The position numbers and the translations under genes were made by a program. This document shows, one piece after another, positions 49,954 to 58,402 of a stretch of DNA of 64,000 nucleotides; within the stretch, counting starts at the first letter, position 1, and each line of letters opens with the position of its first letter. The stretch lies in assembly GCF_003730195.1 (NCBI RefSeq), contig NZ_QWGG01000002.1, forward strand, positions 62,001 through 126,000, given 5' to 3'. This DNA comes from Halosimplex salinum. GTDB taxonomy: Archaea; Halobacteriota; Halobacteria; Halobacteriales; Haloarculaceae. The notes under the pieces were generated by a model. That model had not been told where the DNA came from, made no database searches, and saw only the letters and a list, made by a program, of their open reading frames with translations.

Positions 49954-52161
49954 TCAGTCGGCGGCTTCGCCTTCGCGGCGCGGCGTGCGTCGGCCGCCGA
50001 GCGTGTACAGCCAGAGGATGCCGAGACCGACCATGTACGCGCCGGCCGTCGGGATGGAGAACACGAGCATCGTGAGCAAGCTGGACGGGGTGATGAAGGC
50101 GGCTGTGACGATGATAGCCATGACGACCGTCCGCCAGCGGTCGAACATGCTCTGGAAGGTGATCAGCCGGCCCCGGTGGAAGAGGAACATCGTCACGGGC
50201 ACCTCGACGAGCAGCCCGACGCCGACGGTCGTGGCGACGACCAGCCAGCCGAAGTTGTTGATCCGGTAGTGGATGACCATGCTCGACTGGATGGCGTCGG
50301 CCGCCAGCCACGAGATGATCGCCGGCGCGACGTAGAGGAAGCCGAAGAGGCTCCCGCCGACGATGCCGACGAGCAGCGTCACGGCCCACACGCCGAGCAG
50401 GCGGCGGTCGCCGCCCACGAGCCCGCGCTCTTTGAGCGCCGGCCAGATGTAGTAGAGGATCAGCGGCAGCGTCGCCACCAGCCCGAGTAACGTGGCGAAC
50501 TTGATCTCGAAGATGAGCGCCTCCGCGGGGTGGAGCGTCACGATGTTGGCCTGGACCTCCTGGCTCTCGGGCATCCGGCTGAAGAAGACCTCCTTGAGCG
50601 TCCCGATCCCGCCCTGGTAGAGGAAGACGAACGTCGCGGCCATGACGACGCCGAACACGGCGACGAGTCGGAACGCCCGCGAGGTGAGGCTCTCGAGGAT
50701 GAACGCGATGTCGTAGTAGTAGCCGCCGATGTCGTCCTCGGTGGTCTCCTCCTCGGTGAACGAGTCGACGACGCCCGCCGTCGTCGAGGAGAGGATGCCG
50801 CCCCCCTCCTCGTCGTCCGCGGTCGCGCCGTCGCTCCCGTCGGCCGTCCCCTCGCCGCCCTCGCTCTCGGCTTCGGCGCGGGCCTCCTGGGCCTCCTGGA
50901 CCTCGTCGAAGCGGTCGAGGATGGCCTGTGCCTTGTCGGGGTCTTCCTGGTCCTGGAGGGCCTCCCGGGCGAGTTCGGTCGCTTCGCCCTCGTTCATCTC
51001 CTCGAAGCGCTCGGGCGGCGTGGCCGGGATGGCCGCCGCGTCGAGAGCGAGCAGGTCGATGTCCGAGGGGGAGCCCATCGGTTCCGTGGGGTCGCGCGCG
51101 GCGTCGAGTTCGCGGAACGCGAAGGCGAACAGGCCGACGCCGAGCGCGACGAGCGCGACGACGATCCCGACGAGCACGGCGACGAGCTGCGGGTCCAGTC
51201 CCGTCGCCTCGGCGATGCTCGGGAAGGGACCACGCTGGTACTGCTCGGGGAGTATCGCGAACGCCTCGTTGACCGCGGTAACGCCGTAGCGGGCGACGAC
51301 GAGGTAGCCGAGGCCGAAGGCGAGGACGACCAGCGCCGCCAGTTCGTTCCAGTGGTTGCCGACGACCAGCCTGGCCGACACCTCGTCCGCCGAGCGCCGC
51401 AGGAGTTCGGCGAAGCGGGCGAGTGCGAGGCTGAAGGCGTAGAGGCCGACGAGCGGGAGCGCCCACATGATCTGGGTGAGCGGGTCCGGCGGGGAGAAGA
51501 AGGCGCCGAACACGAAGATACCCATCACCGCGTAGCGCCAGCGGTCGCGCATCGCCTGGTAGCTGGCGATGCGCAGGTACGCCAGCAGGCTCATCACGAG
51601 GGGCAACTGGGCCGCGAGGCCAAAGGAGAGCCCGAGGAACGCGATGAACTGCGTCCACTTGACGATCGACCACGTGGGCTCGAAGCCGGCGTTGACGGCG
51701 TTCCCGGCGAGGAAGCCGAGCATGAGCGGGAAGAAGAGGTAGTAGGCGTAGGCGAGGCCGCCAGCGAACAGGACCACCGAGAGGGTCGCGGGGAAGGCGA
51801 GCTTCCAGCGCGGCACGTCCTCGGCGGGCCACCAGCCACGCGCCCGCAGGGCGTCGCGGCCGTAGTAGATGAGGACGGGGATAGTGATCAGTATGCCGAC
51901 GAAGATCCCGATCTTCGCCTGCAGGAGGATCACGTCGAAGGGGGTGGTGGCGACGATCCGGATCTCTTCGTGCTGGTTGAGGTCGGCCTTGAGATTGTCC
52001 CAGACGTAGAGTCTGAGCGCGTAGAACGTCCCCATGAACCCGAACACGAAGACGAGGAACGCCTTTCGCAGGTCGTCGCGGGCGCTGCCGATCAGAGACC
52101 CGAGGGTCGCGCGACCCTGTGCGACAGTCTGCTTGGTGTCCTCGTCGATCGCTGCAGCCAT
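49954..52161 (-). CDS. tatC2: Twin-domain Tat translocase subunit TatC2 (TatCt)
   Basis: 735 residues made of two TatC domains: domain A about 30-295 (DVILLQAKIGIFVGILITIP; PLVMSLLAYLRIASYQAMRDRWRYAVMGIFVFGAFFSPPDP) and domain B about 475-725 (ALIFEIKFATLLGLVATLPLILYYIWPALK; LITFQSMFDRWRTVVMAIIVTAAFITPSS), separated by an acidic linker with TADGSDGATADDEEGGG. Only haloarchaea have such a fused TatC. It forms the receptor for twin-arginine signal peptides in the membrane and pairs with TatA. ATG 52161 is chosen; the frame stays open far upstream because of GC bias. It is divergent from tatC. Confidence 0.93.
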   Translation of the reverse strand: MAAAIDEDTKQTVAQGRATLGSLIGSARDDLRKAFLVFVFGFMGTFYALRLYVWDNLKADLNQHEEIRIVATTPFDVILLQAKIGIFVGILITIPVLIYYGRDALRARGWWPAEDVPRWKLAFPATLSVVLFAGGLAYAYYLFFPLMLGFLAGNAVNAGFEPTWSIVKWTQFIAFLGLSFGLAAQLPLVMSLLAYLRIASYQAMRDRWRYAVMGIFVFGAFFSPPDPLTQIMWALPLVGLYAFSLALARFAELLRRSADEVSARLVVGNHWNELAALVVLAFGLGYLVVARYGVTAVNEAFAILPEQYQRGPFPSIAEATGLDPQLVAVLVGIVVALVALGVGLFAFAFRELDAARDPTEPMGSPSDIDLLALDAAAIPATPPERFEEMNEGEATELAREALQDQEDPDKAQAILDRFDEVQEAQEARAEAESEGGEGTADGSDGATADDEEGGGILSSTTAGVVDSFTEEETTEDDIGGYYYDIAFILESLTSRAFRLVAVFGVVMAATFVFLYQGGIGTLKEVFFSRMPESQEVQANIVTLHPAEALIFEIKFATLLGLVATLPLILYYIWPALKERGLVGGDRRLLGVWAVTLLVGIVGGSLFGFLYVAPAIISWLAADAIQSSMVIHYRINNFGWLVVATTVGVGLLVEVPVTMFLFHRGRLITFQSMFDRWRTVVMAIIVTAAFITPSSLLTMLVFSIPTAGAYMVGLGILWLYTLGGRRTPRREGEAAD

Positions 52162-52185
52162 CTCGGGGAGTGGTAACCGAGTGAC

Positions 52186-52196
52186 TGTTATCAATC
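52186..52196 (-). promoter_or_regulatory. TATA box of tatC2
   Basis: Minus agattgataac, centred about 30 bases before ATG 52161. Confidence 0.5.
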
Positions 52197-52286
52197 TATT
52201 CATCACGAGACAAACGGCGGGACGACTCGGTGCGACGAGGCGCCGAGCGGCGGTCACGGCCCGCTGTGAGGTGACGCGAAAAGAAG

Positions 52287-52296
52287 GCTTACAATA
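52287..52296 (+). promoter_or_regulatory. TATA box of tatC
   Basis: gcttacaata centred 28 bases before ATG 52320. Together with the tatC2 box it forms a divergent promoter pair in a 158-base gap. Confidence 0.6.
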
Positions 52297-52319
52297 GGGG
52301 GGCGCAAACCCAGCGACGA

Positions 52320-54035
52320 ATGACTGACGAGCGGCCCGGCGACTCGGACGACAACGAGGAAGCCGCCGGTCCGCCAGACGAGTCGATCCCCGGCGACCCC
52401 GACAGGCACGACCCCACGGACGAACGCCGGACCGACGACGAAGCGGGCGGCGATTCCGAGGCGAGCGGCGACGGCGGAGACGGAGATGGAGACGGAGACG
52501 GCGACGAGCCCGGACCGCCGCCCGACGAGACCTACGACTCCGACCGCTGGGACGACGAGGACGAGAGCGAGAGCGAGAGCGACGGCCACGACGGGCGCGA
52601 CGCCAACCCCTCTCCCACACCCGACGCCCTCCCAGGGGTCGACGACGACGAGGCCCCCGGCGATCCGTCGGAGTATCGTGACGACGATGCCGACGACGAC
52701 GCCACGGCGGACGGCGGGTCCGAGGCCACGGAGTTCGGCGGGGACATCAACCCGCACGTCGACCCGTCGACAGGCGGGCCCGCGGAGGGCGCGCCGGCCG
52801 CCCCGGAGGACGCCGGCGGGCTCGGCGGCGCACCGGACGACGAGGAGATGCCGCTGGCCCAGCACATCGAGGAGATGGTCCGCCGCCTCGGCATCGTCAT
52901 CGTCGTGATGGCGCTCGTCAGCGGGCTGACGTTCCCCTTCGCCGACCGGCTCATCACCTTCCTGTGGTACTCGTTCCTCTCGGGGTCCCCCGAGGTGTGT
53001 CCGACCACCGACACCACCGCCGCGGCCTGTCCGCACCTCTTCCACCCGCTCGCGCTGATGTTCGCCCGGCTGAAGGTCGCCTCGCTGGTCGGCTTCATCG
53101 CCGCGCTGCCCCTCACCGTCTACCAGTCGTACCTCTTCATGCGTCCCGGTCTCTACCCCCGCGAGCGACGCTACTACCTCGCGTCGGTCCCGACGAGCCT
53201 CGTCCTGGCCGGCGTCGGCGTCCTCTTCGCGTACCTGCTCATCCTGCCGACGCTGTTCGTCTACTTCACCGGCTACACGGAACAGGCCGCGGAGGTCACG
53301 TTCAGCCTGACCGAGACGTTCAACCTCATCGTGATGATGCTCGGCTTCTTCGCGCTCGTCTTCCAGATCCCGCTGCTCATCATGCTCGCGGTCATGATGG
53401 GCGTCACCTCGCGGCGCTGGCTGGCCGGCCGCCGCATCTACTTCTGGGGCGGGTTCGCGACCGTCGCCTTCCTCTTCAGCCCGGACCCGACCGGGATGGC
53501 GCCTATCCTCGTCGCCGCGACGATGATCCTCCTGTTCGAGGGGACGCTCCTGCTCCTCTACTGGACGGGCGAGGCGACGACCCTGCCCGAGGCCGAGGCC
53601 GTCGCGGCCCGCCGGCCGTTCGCGTGGCTCGTCTCGGTCGTCGCCGGCTACGCGGTCAGCACCGCGCCGCTCCCGCAGGGGTACTACGACCGGTTGCCCG
53701 CCGCCCTCACGGAGACGCTCGCGCAGGTGGGCATGACCCGCATGACGCCGCTCCTGATCGGCGTCGCCCTGATCGGGACGTACGAAGGGGTACTGTACCT
53801 CTACCGTCGCTTCGGTGACAGCGCCCGCACGTACGGCCGACTCGCGAGGGCGCGCGTGGCCGTCTGGCCGCTCTCGCTGTTCGTCGGCTACCTCGGGAGC
53901 CCCGACCCCGAACTGCTCCAGCGGGTCGGCGCGGTGGACCTCGCGCCGGTCGAGGCCGCGGGCGTCGTCGTCGGACTGGTCGTCACGTTCGAGTTCGTCG
54001 TCGTCGTCCTCGACTGGTACCAGAACCGAGGGTGA
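52320..54035 (+). CDS. tatC: Tat translocase subunit TatC (TatCo) with long acidic N-terminus
   Basis: 571 residues. Residues 1-170 are disordered and extremely acidic (Asp/Glu/Gly/Pro). From MPLAQHIEEMVRRLGIVIVV a normal TatC core follows with six helices; the first periplasmic-side loop contains CPTTDTTAAACPHLF, which could form a disulfide; PLTVYQSYLFMRPGLYPRERR and FSLTETFNLIVMMLGFF are the conserved signal-peptide-binding parts. About 120 extra residues with two or three hydrophobic segments follow the core. The histidine phosphatase gene starts inside its stop. Confidence 0.92.
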   Translation: MTDERPGDSDDNEEAAGPPDESIPGDPDRHDPTDERRTDDEAGGDSEASGDGGDGDGDGDGDEPGPPPDETYDSDRWDDEDESESESDGHDGRDANPSPTPDALPGVDDDEAPGDPSEYRDDDADDDATADGGSEATEFGGDINPHVDPSTGGPAEGAPAAPEDAGGLGGAPDDEEMPLAQHIEEMVRRLGIVIVVMALVSGLTFPFADRLITFLWYSFLSGSPEVCPTTDTTAAACPHLFHPLALMFARLKVASLVGFIAALPLTVYQSYLFMRPGLYPRERRYYLASVPTSLVLAGVGVLFAYLLILPTLFVYFTGYTEQAAEVTFSLTETFNLIVMMLGFFALVFQIPLLIMLAVMMGVTSRRWLAGRRIYFWGGFATVAFLFSPDPTGMAPILVAATMILLFEGTLLLLYWTGEATTLPEAEAVAARRPFAWLVSVVAGYAVSTAPLPQGYYDRLPAALTETLAQVGMTRMTPLLIGVALIGTYEGVLYLYRRFGDSARTYGRLARARVAVWPLSLFVGYLGSPDPELLQRVGAVDLAPVEAAGVVVGLVVTFEFVVVVLDWYQNRG

Positions 54036-54649
54036 CGGCGACGGTCCTACTGGTCCGGCACGGCGAGACCACGTGGAACCGCGCCGGCCGGATCCAGGGG
54101 TGGGCCGACTCGACGCTCACCGACCGCGGTCGCGACCAGGCCCGCGCGGTCGGCTCGCATCTCCTCGACGACTACGCGGTCGACCGGCTGGTCGTCTCCG
54201 ACCTGAAACGCACCCGTGAGACCGCCGAAGTACTGCGGGAAACGGGCCTCGACGTCGGGCCCTCGCCGTCGCGGGCGTGGCGCGAGCGGCACTTCGGCGA
54301 ACTGCAGGGGGCGACCCGGACCGACGCCGCCAGTCGCCACGCGACCTTTCACCGCGAGGGGTCCCTGCTGGCCGTGCAGTCGGTCCCCGGCGGAGAGAGC
54401 CTGCCCGCCTTCGAGACGCGCGTCCGCGAGGGCTGGCGGGCGCTGGTCGACGCGGTGGACGCGGGCGAGACCGCCGTGGTCGTCACGCACGGCGGCCCCA
54501 TCCGCGCCGTCCTCGCCGAGATAACGGGCCGCGACCTGTCGTCGTTCGCCGCGGACTTCTCGCCGTCGAACTGCGGCGTCACCGCGATCGAGTGCCGGAC
54601 CGAGCCGTCGCTCGTCGCCCGGGACCGGACCGAACACCTCCCGGGGTGA
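54032..54649 (+). CDS. Histidine phosphatase superfamily protein
   Basis: 205 residues. LLVRHGETTWNRAGRIQGW holds the phospho-acceptor His (RHG, about residue 10); the partner Arg is in DLKRTRETAE, the acid in WRERHFGELQG and the second His in VVVTHGGPIRAVL. These are phosphoglycerate-mutase or cobalamin-phosphatase-like enzymes; the substrate is unknown. It starts at GTG 54032, overlapping the tatC stop, which gives a coupled pair with no obvious functional tie. Confidence 0.87.
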   Translation: MTATVLLVRHGETTWNRAGRIQGWADSTLTDRGRDQARAVGSHLLDDYAVDRLVVSDLKRTRETAEVLRETGLDVGPSPSRAWRERHFGELQGATRTDAASRHATFHREGSLLAVQSVPGGESLPAFETRVREGWRALVDAVDAGETAVVVTHGGPIRAVLAEITGRDLSSFAADFSPSNCGVTAIECRTEPSLVARDRTEHLPG

Positions 54650-54688
54650 CGGGACGGACACTCGTGAAAAGGCGGCGACGCCGACGAC

Positions 54689-55012
54689 TTACAGCCAGTC
54701 GGGCGGCAGTTCCTCCGCGTGGTCGTCGAGCAGTTCGAGCAGCGGCCTGATCTCGTCGAACTTCGGCCCTTTCGCCACCTCGTGGGACTCCTTGTCCCAG
54801 TCGATGAACCCGTACTCCGCGAGTTTCGGCAGGTGGATGTGCTGCATCTCGATCAACTGCCCGACGGCGTCCTCGTCGCTCCCGACGACGGCCACCGGTG
54901 TATCGTCCTGCGGATTGTGGTCCATCAGCGCGACCAACAGTTTCCGCCGTTGCACGTTCGCCAGAGAGTCGACCATCTCGTCGAAAGAAAGCGTCCCGCT
55001 CCTACTTCTCAT
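54689..55012 (-). CDS. Small winged-helix regulator cut off from its promoter
   Basis: 107 residues. A haloarchaeal winged helix: SFDEMVDSLANVQRRKLLVALMDH, then VGSDEDAVGQLIEMQHIHLPKLAEYGFIDWD, which I recall as DUF7344-like. The protein itself is intact. Its ATG lies at 55010-55012, inside the left copy of the target duplication of the IS element, and the natural TATA box (minus agttatacttg) is now at 55977-55987, more than 960 bases away. Without the insertion it would lie about 25 bases from the ATG. Expression now depends on read-through from the transposase, which runs in the same direction. Confidence 0.78.
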   Translation of the reverse strand: MRSRSGTLSFDEMVDSLANVQRRKLLVALMDHNPQDDTPVAVVGSDEDAVGQLIEMQHIHLPKLAEYGFIDWDKESHEVAKGPKFDEIRPLLELLDDHAEELPPDWL

Positions 55013-55016
55013 ACGT

Positions 55017-55955
55017 GGGCCGTGGTGAATCGCCAGACATAGCTTGATTTCACGGCTTCAGAGTCTTCTTGATATTGTGAACCGCACACATCAGGACGAG
55101 TTCACGAAATTCACCGTACCAGGTTCGCGCACGCACGGCGTCGCCGAGCGTGCGCTTGATCGTGGAGAAGACGGTCTCACACATTGCTCTCTGGCGGTAG
55201 CGAGGCCCATCGATCCGCGCGTTATGCGCGTGATCGATGGGCCGGAACTCACGATGTTTGATCAGCGGTCTTACGTCCTCTTCACGAAGTTTCTCGCGTA
55301 AATCCATCCAGTCATAGCCTTTGTCAGCAGCGAGGCTGGCGAGGTCGCCCGCGTTGCGGCGGGCGACCTGCCAGCCGAGCTGTGTGTCGTGGCGTTTCTC
55401 CGTCGTACAGTGAACGTCCAGAATGGCGTGGTTTTCTGTGTCGACGAGAGCAGTTGCTTTGAGCGTCTGAACCCGGTAATTCGTCCGCCGACAGTAGTGT
55501 TTGCTAGCGTTTTCGCGGTCGAAAAACGTCGCATCGATGGCGGCGTGACCGCTTGGCTCGTGCAGCTGCGCCGAAAGGCGCAGCAGCACTCGCCAGAGCG
55601 CTGTCTTGATTCTGTCAAACCACTTGACTAGCGTGGAGTGGTCGGGGAGATCGGCCGCGTTGAGGCCGATCTCCCCGAGTATTTGCGGCATCTCGCTTAG
55701 CAAATCGAGTGCTTCTCGGTAGGATTTTTCCAGGTAAACCCGCAGACAGTGCAGCGACACTACCGCATACTCGGCGAAGCCGCCACCCCCTTCGGGGGCG
55801 GCGACTTCGCCTCGCCCACCAACAGCATTTTTAGCTAACTGAACGACTTTGCTCGTGAAGCGGGAAATTTTCGACATAGGCATCGACGGTTTCCCGCTTC
55901 ATCTTCCTAGTTCTGACGGTCGAAGCCGACGCAGTCTAGCGATTCACCAGAGCCC
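55017..55955 (-). mobile_element. IS5-type insertion sequence, complete, 939 bp
   Basis: The ends are imperfect inverted repeats that match at 19 of 22 positions: gggccgtggtgaatcgccag(ac) at 55017-55038 and, on the other strand, gggctctggtgaatcgctag(ac) at 55955-55934. They are flanked by a direct repeat atacgt (55011-55016 and 55956-55961), extended by one base on one side if the ends are shifted. Inside is one transposase gene. Both ends and the target duplication are intact, so insertion was probably recent. Confidence 0.85.
55050..55883 (-). CDS. IS5-family transposase
   Basis: 277 residues. The DDE residues are visible: Asp in HAAIDATFFDRE (about 118), Asp in LAADKGYDWMDLRE (about 187), and Glu in QRAMCETVFSTIKRTLG (about 235), with the Tyr-Arg-Glu style helix at the end (HNIKKTLKP). 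The N-terminal part has the usual VSLHCLRVYLEKSYREALDLL helix-turn-helix. It cuts and pastes the element. ATG 55883 or ATG 55877 (SKISRF) may be the start. The gene is intact, so the element may be active. Confidence 0.9.
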   Translation of the reverse strand: MPMSKISRFTSKVVQLAKNAVGGRGEVAAPEGGGGFAEYAVVSLHCLRVYLEKSYREALDLLSEMPQILGEIGLNAADLPDHSTLVKWFDRIKTALWRVLLRLSAQLHEPSGHAAIDATFFDRENASKHYCRRTNYRVQTLKATALVDTENHAILDVHCTTEKRHDTQLGWQVARRNAGDLASLAADKGYDWMDLREKLREEDVRPLIKHREFRPIDHAHNARIDGPRYRQRAMCETVFSTIKRTLGDAVRARTWYGEFRELVLMCAVHNIKKTLKP

Positions 55956-56327
55956 ATACGTGTAATATCTTGCGTACAAGTATAACTCCCCCATATTTTC
56001 TACTTTGCTGAACGTTTGAGTAAGTGAGTGACAGCCTAGTAGTCGAGTACTCGATCAGTATGTGGAATTCACAGAGAGCCACTACGCCCACGATCCGACA
56101 CCGGTCCTGTCGGCACGTTTGGCGTTTAGACCCCACTGAAACACAGTTTCTTTCGAAACCAGCCGGCGGATAGTAACGACCAGTACGCTGACTCATTTGA
56201 AAAAAACCCGTGGAGAGAGAGCCGAACCGACCGCTGTGATACGGAGCGTGAAACACAGACCGGTTCTGCCGTGCGAGGGAGCACACTGGGTCACACGGTG
56301 GGCATACGGTCGGTCACGCCCGGTCGG
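55956..56327. other. A/T-richer gap with the displaced promoter
   Basis: 372 bases without a gene. It begins with the right copy of the target duplication, then the TATA box (minus agttatacttg, 55977-55987) that would have served the winged-helix gene before the IS landed. A tandem tcggtcacgcccgg repeat (two copies, 56310-56337) lies at the end and touches the stop of the next gene. The rest has no feature I can name. Confidence 0.5.
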
Positions 56328-57539
56328 TCACGCCCGGTCGAAGTGCACGTCGGCGAAGTCGAGGATCGCGTCGACGTAGCCGGCGTCGAGGGTGTGTTCG
56401 GTCTCGCGGCGGAACTGACAGACCGCCCCGACCGTCTCCTCGCTCATCTCGTCGCCCTCGTGGAGCGGGAGGTCGTCGGCGGCCCCGTCCTCGCCGAGGA
56501 GTTCCCAGACCGGTTCGGCCGCCCGGAGCGCGTCGAGCGCGCGGCCGGGGTTAGCCCAGTAGTCGCGAGCGCCTTCGGTGTCGATCAGCGGGCGCGGGGC
56601 GACGAGCGCGGCGAGGCAGTGCGCGTCGACGGGGAGCCGGTCGACCTGCCCGTGGAACGCCGAGAAGGTGTCGGCGAACCAGTGAGGGAACGTGCCGGTG
56701 ATGTCGCCGACGGACTCCTGCCCGTTGTCGCGGCTGAGCGCCGTCCCGCCGGTCCCGGACTGGTGGGGCGCGACGAGGCCGATCCGCTCGTCGGTCGCGC
56801 CGGCGAGGAGCGCGGCCTTGCCACAGCGGGAGTGACCGGTGACGGCGATCTCGTCGCTCCGTACGCCGTCGCGCTCGCGGAGGGCGTCGACACAGCGCTG
56901 GAGCCCCCACGCCCACGCGGCGAGGCTGCCCCACTCCGTCCCGGGCGGCCCTGGCAGTTCGTCGTCGAAGTACGGGCGGATCCCGTCGGCGCGGTCCGGG
57001 TTGTCGGGGTCGACGTCGGCGAGGTGGTAGGTGGCGAAGCCGTACCCCCGGGAGAGGACCCGGTCCACGCACCAGTAGTCGCTGGCGACGCCGCGCTCGT
57101 CGGCGCCGTACTCGCGGGCGCGGTCGGTGATCGTGACCGCCTCGTCCGCGACCGCCGCGTGGTTCCCACCCCAGTTGAGCCCGAGCAGGACGGGGGCCGA
57201 CTCGTCGGCGTCGGCAACCTCGGTCGGGAGGTAGAGCGCGAGCGTGATCGACGGCGCGTCGGCGGGCAGGTCGGGGAACCCGATCTCGGTCTCGACGAGC
57301 GTCGCCGCGCCGTCGAGAACCCCCGCGGTGCGCTCCGTTTCGGTCTCGATGTCGGGCGCCTCGGGCGCGTAGCCGTACACGTAGTGGCGGAGGAGTCGTC
57401 GGAGCTCGCGCCGCCGTTCGCGCCAGTCCTCGGCGGTCCTGACGCGGTCGCCGTCGAGCGGTTCGAGCGGGTCGGGGAGTTCGTCTCGCGGTTCCAGTCG
57501 GGAGACGGCGGGGAGCGCCCGCGGGGCGTCTTCGTCCAT
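56328..57539 (-). CDS. Glucuronoyl-esterase-like (CE15-type) alpha/beta hydrolase
   Basis: 403 residues. Core features: VLLGLNWGGNHAAV near 145, VLSRGYGFATYHLADVDPD, nucleophile elbow VTGHSRCGKAALLAGATDERIGLV (Ser near 240), HQSGTGGTAL and a likely acid His/Glu region in VDAHCLAALVAPRPLID. The CE15 family cleaves ester bonds between lignin and 4-O-methyl-glucuronic acid; close relatives act on pectins or are of unknown use. The Cys after Arg is unusual (family: GCSRxG). No signal peptide is seen, so it would act inside the cell. Start ATG 57539. Confidence 0.75.
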   Translation of the reverse strand: MDEDAPRALPAVSRLEPRDELPDPLEPLDGDRVRTAEDWRERRRELRRLLRHYVYGYAPEAPDIETETERTAGVLDGAATLVETEIGFPDLPADAPSITLALYLPTEVADADESAPVLLGLNWGGNHAAVADEAVTITDRAREYGADERGVASDYWCVDRVLSRGYGFATYHLADVDPDNPDRADGIRPYFDDELPGPPGTEWGSLAAWAWGLQRCVDALRERDGVRSDEIAVTGHSRCGKAALLAGATDERIGLVAPHQSGTGGTALSRDNGQESVGDITGTFPHWFADTFSAFHGQVDRLPVDAHCLAALVAPRPLIDTEGARDYWANPGRALDALRAAEPVWELLGEDGAADDLPLHEGDEMSEETVGAVCQFRRETEHTLDAGYVDAILDFADVHFDRA

Positions 57540-57643
57540 CGCTACCGGACGGGTGGACGCCCCCGACCGAAAAGCCACCGCCGGGAACCGGCGCGACTCA
57601 CTGGGAGGCCAACGCCTTTCGGCGAGCCGACCCACCTCTCGAT

Positions 57644-58372
57644 ATGACTCGCTCGGCCGTCCAGCTGTACACGCTCCGCGACGTGGACCGCCCGTTCACC
57701 GAGGTGCTCGAACTCGTCGCCGACGCCGGCTTCGAGGGTGTCGAGTTCGCCTACCGCGTCACCGAGGCCGACCCGGATGCGGTCCGGGCGACCCTCGACG
57801 AGACGGGCCTCGACGTGGCCGGCGCACACGTCGGGCTCGACGCGCTCGAAGACGACTTCGACGAGACGGTCGCCTTCTACGACGACCTCGGCGTCGACCA
57901 CGTCGTCGTCCCGTGGCTCGACGCCGAACACTTCGAGTCGGTGGCGGCCGTCGAAGCCGCGGCCGCCCGCCTCGCGAAACTCGCGGACGAACTCTCCGCC
58001 CACGGGATGGCGCTCCACTACCACAACCACGACCACGAGTACACCGACCTGGGCGACCGGACCGGCTTCGACGCCTTCGTCGACGAGACGTCGTTCGGCA
58101 TCGAACTCGACCTCGGGCTGGCGCTCGCGGCGGGCGACGACGTAGTCGAGCGTCTGCACGCGCTCGGCGACCGCTCGCGGCTCGTCCACCTGAAAGACTA
58201 CGACGTGGACGCCGGGGAGTCGGTCCCGGTCGGCGAGGGCGACCTCGACCTGGACGCGGTCGCCGACGCGGTCGACGAGAACGACAGCGAGTGGCTGATC
58301 TACGAGTACGAGGGGGCGAATCCGCTCGACTCGCTGGAGCGGGCCGGGTCGCGGACGAACGAACTCGTCTGA
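57644..58372 (+). CDS. Sugar-phosphate isomerase/epimerase-type TIM barrel
   Basis: 242 residues, xylose-isomerase-like TIM barrel. Marks are SAVQLYTLRDVDRPFTEVLELVADAGFEGVEFA, VAGAHVGLD, ALHYHNHDHEYTDLG (metal-binding His), SFGIELDLGLAL (metal Asp) and LVHLKDYDVDAGESVPVGEGDLD. Such enzymes isomerise or epimerise sugars or their acids. It is divergent from the glucuronoyl-esterase-like gene with 104 bases between starts; the two together with the aldo/keto reductase suggest a uronic acid or pentose route. Confidence 0.85.
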   Translation: MTRSAVQLYTLRDVDRPFTEVLELVADAGFEGVEFAYRVTEADPDAVRATLDETGLDVAGAHVGLDALEDDFDETVAFYDDLGVDHVVVPWLDAEHFESVAAVEAAAARLAKLADELSAHGMALHYHNHDHEYTDLGDRTGFDAFVDETSFGIELDLGLALAAGDDVVERLHALGDRSRLVHLKDYDVDAGESVPVGEGDLDLDAVADAVDENDSEWLIYEYEGANPLDSLERAGSRTNELV

Positions 58373-58402
58373 GCGGCGCCGACCGCGGCCGGCGGGGGCC
58401 CG

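Noticed and set aside
52162-52620. N-terminal extension of TatC2
   Set aside because: The extra 153 residues are Arg-rich shadow of the opposing tatC gene; ATG 52161 fits promoter and family.
55936-56286. 116-codon minus-strand frame in the gap after the IS
   Set aside because: It is not acidic like other proteins here, runs into the IS end and has no motif.
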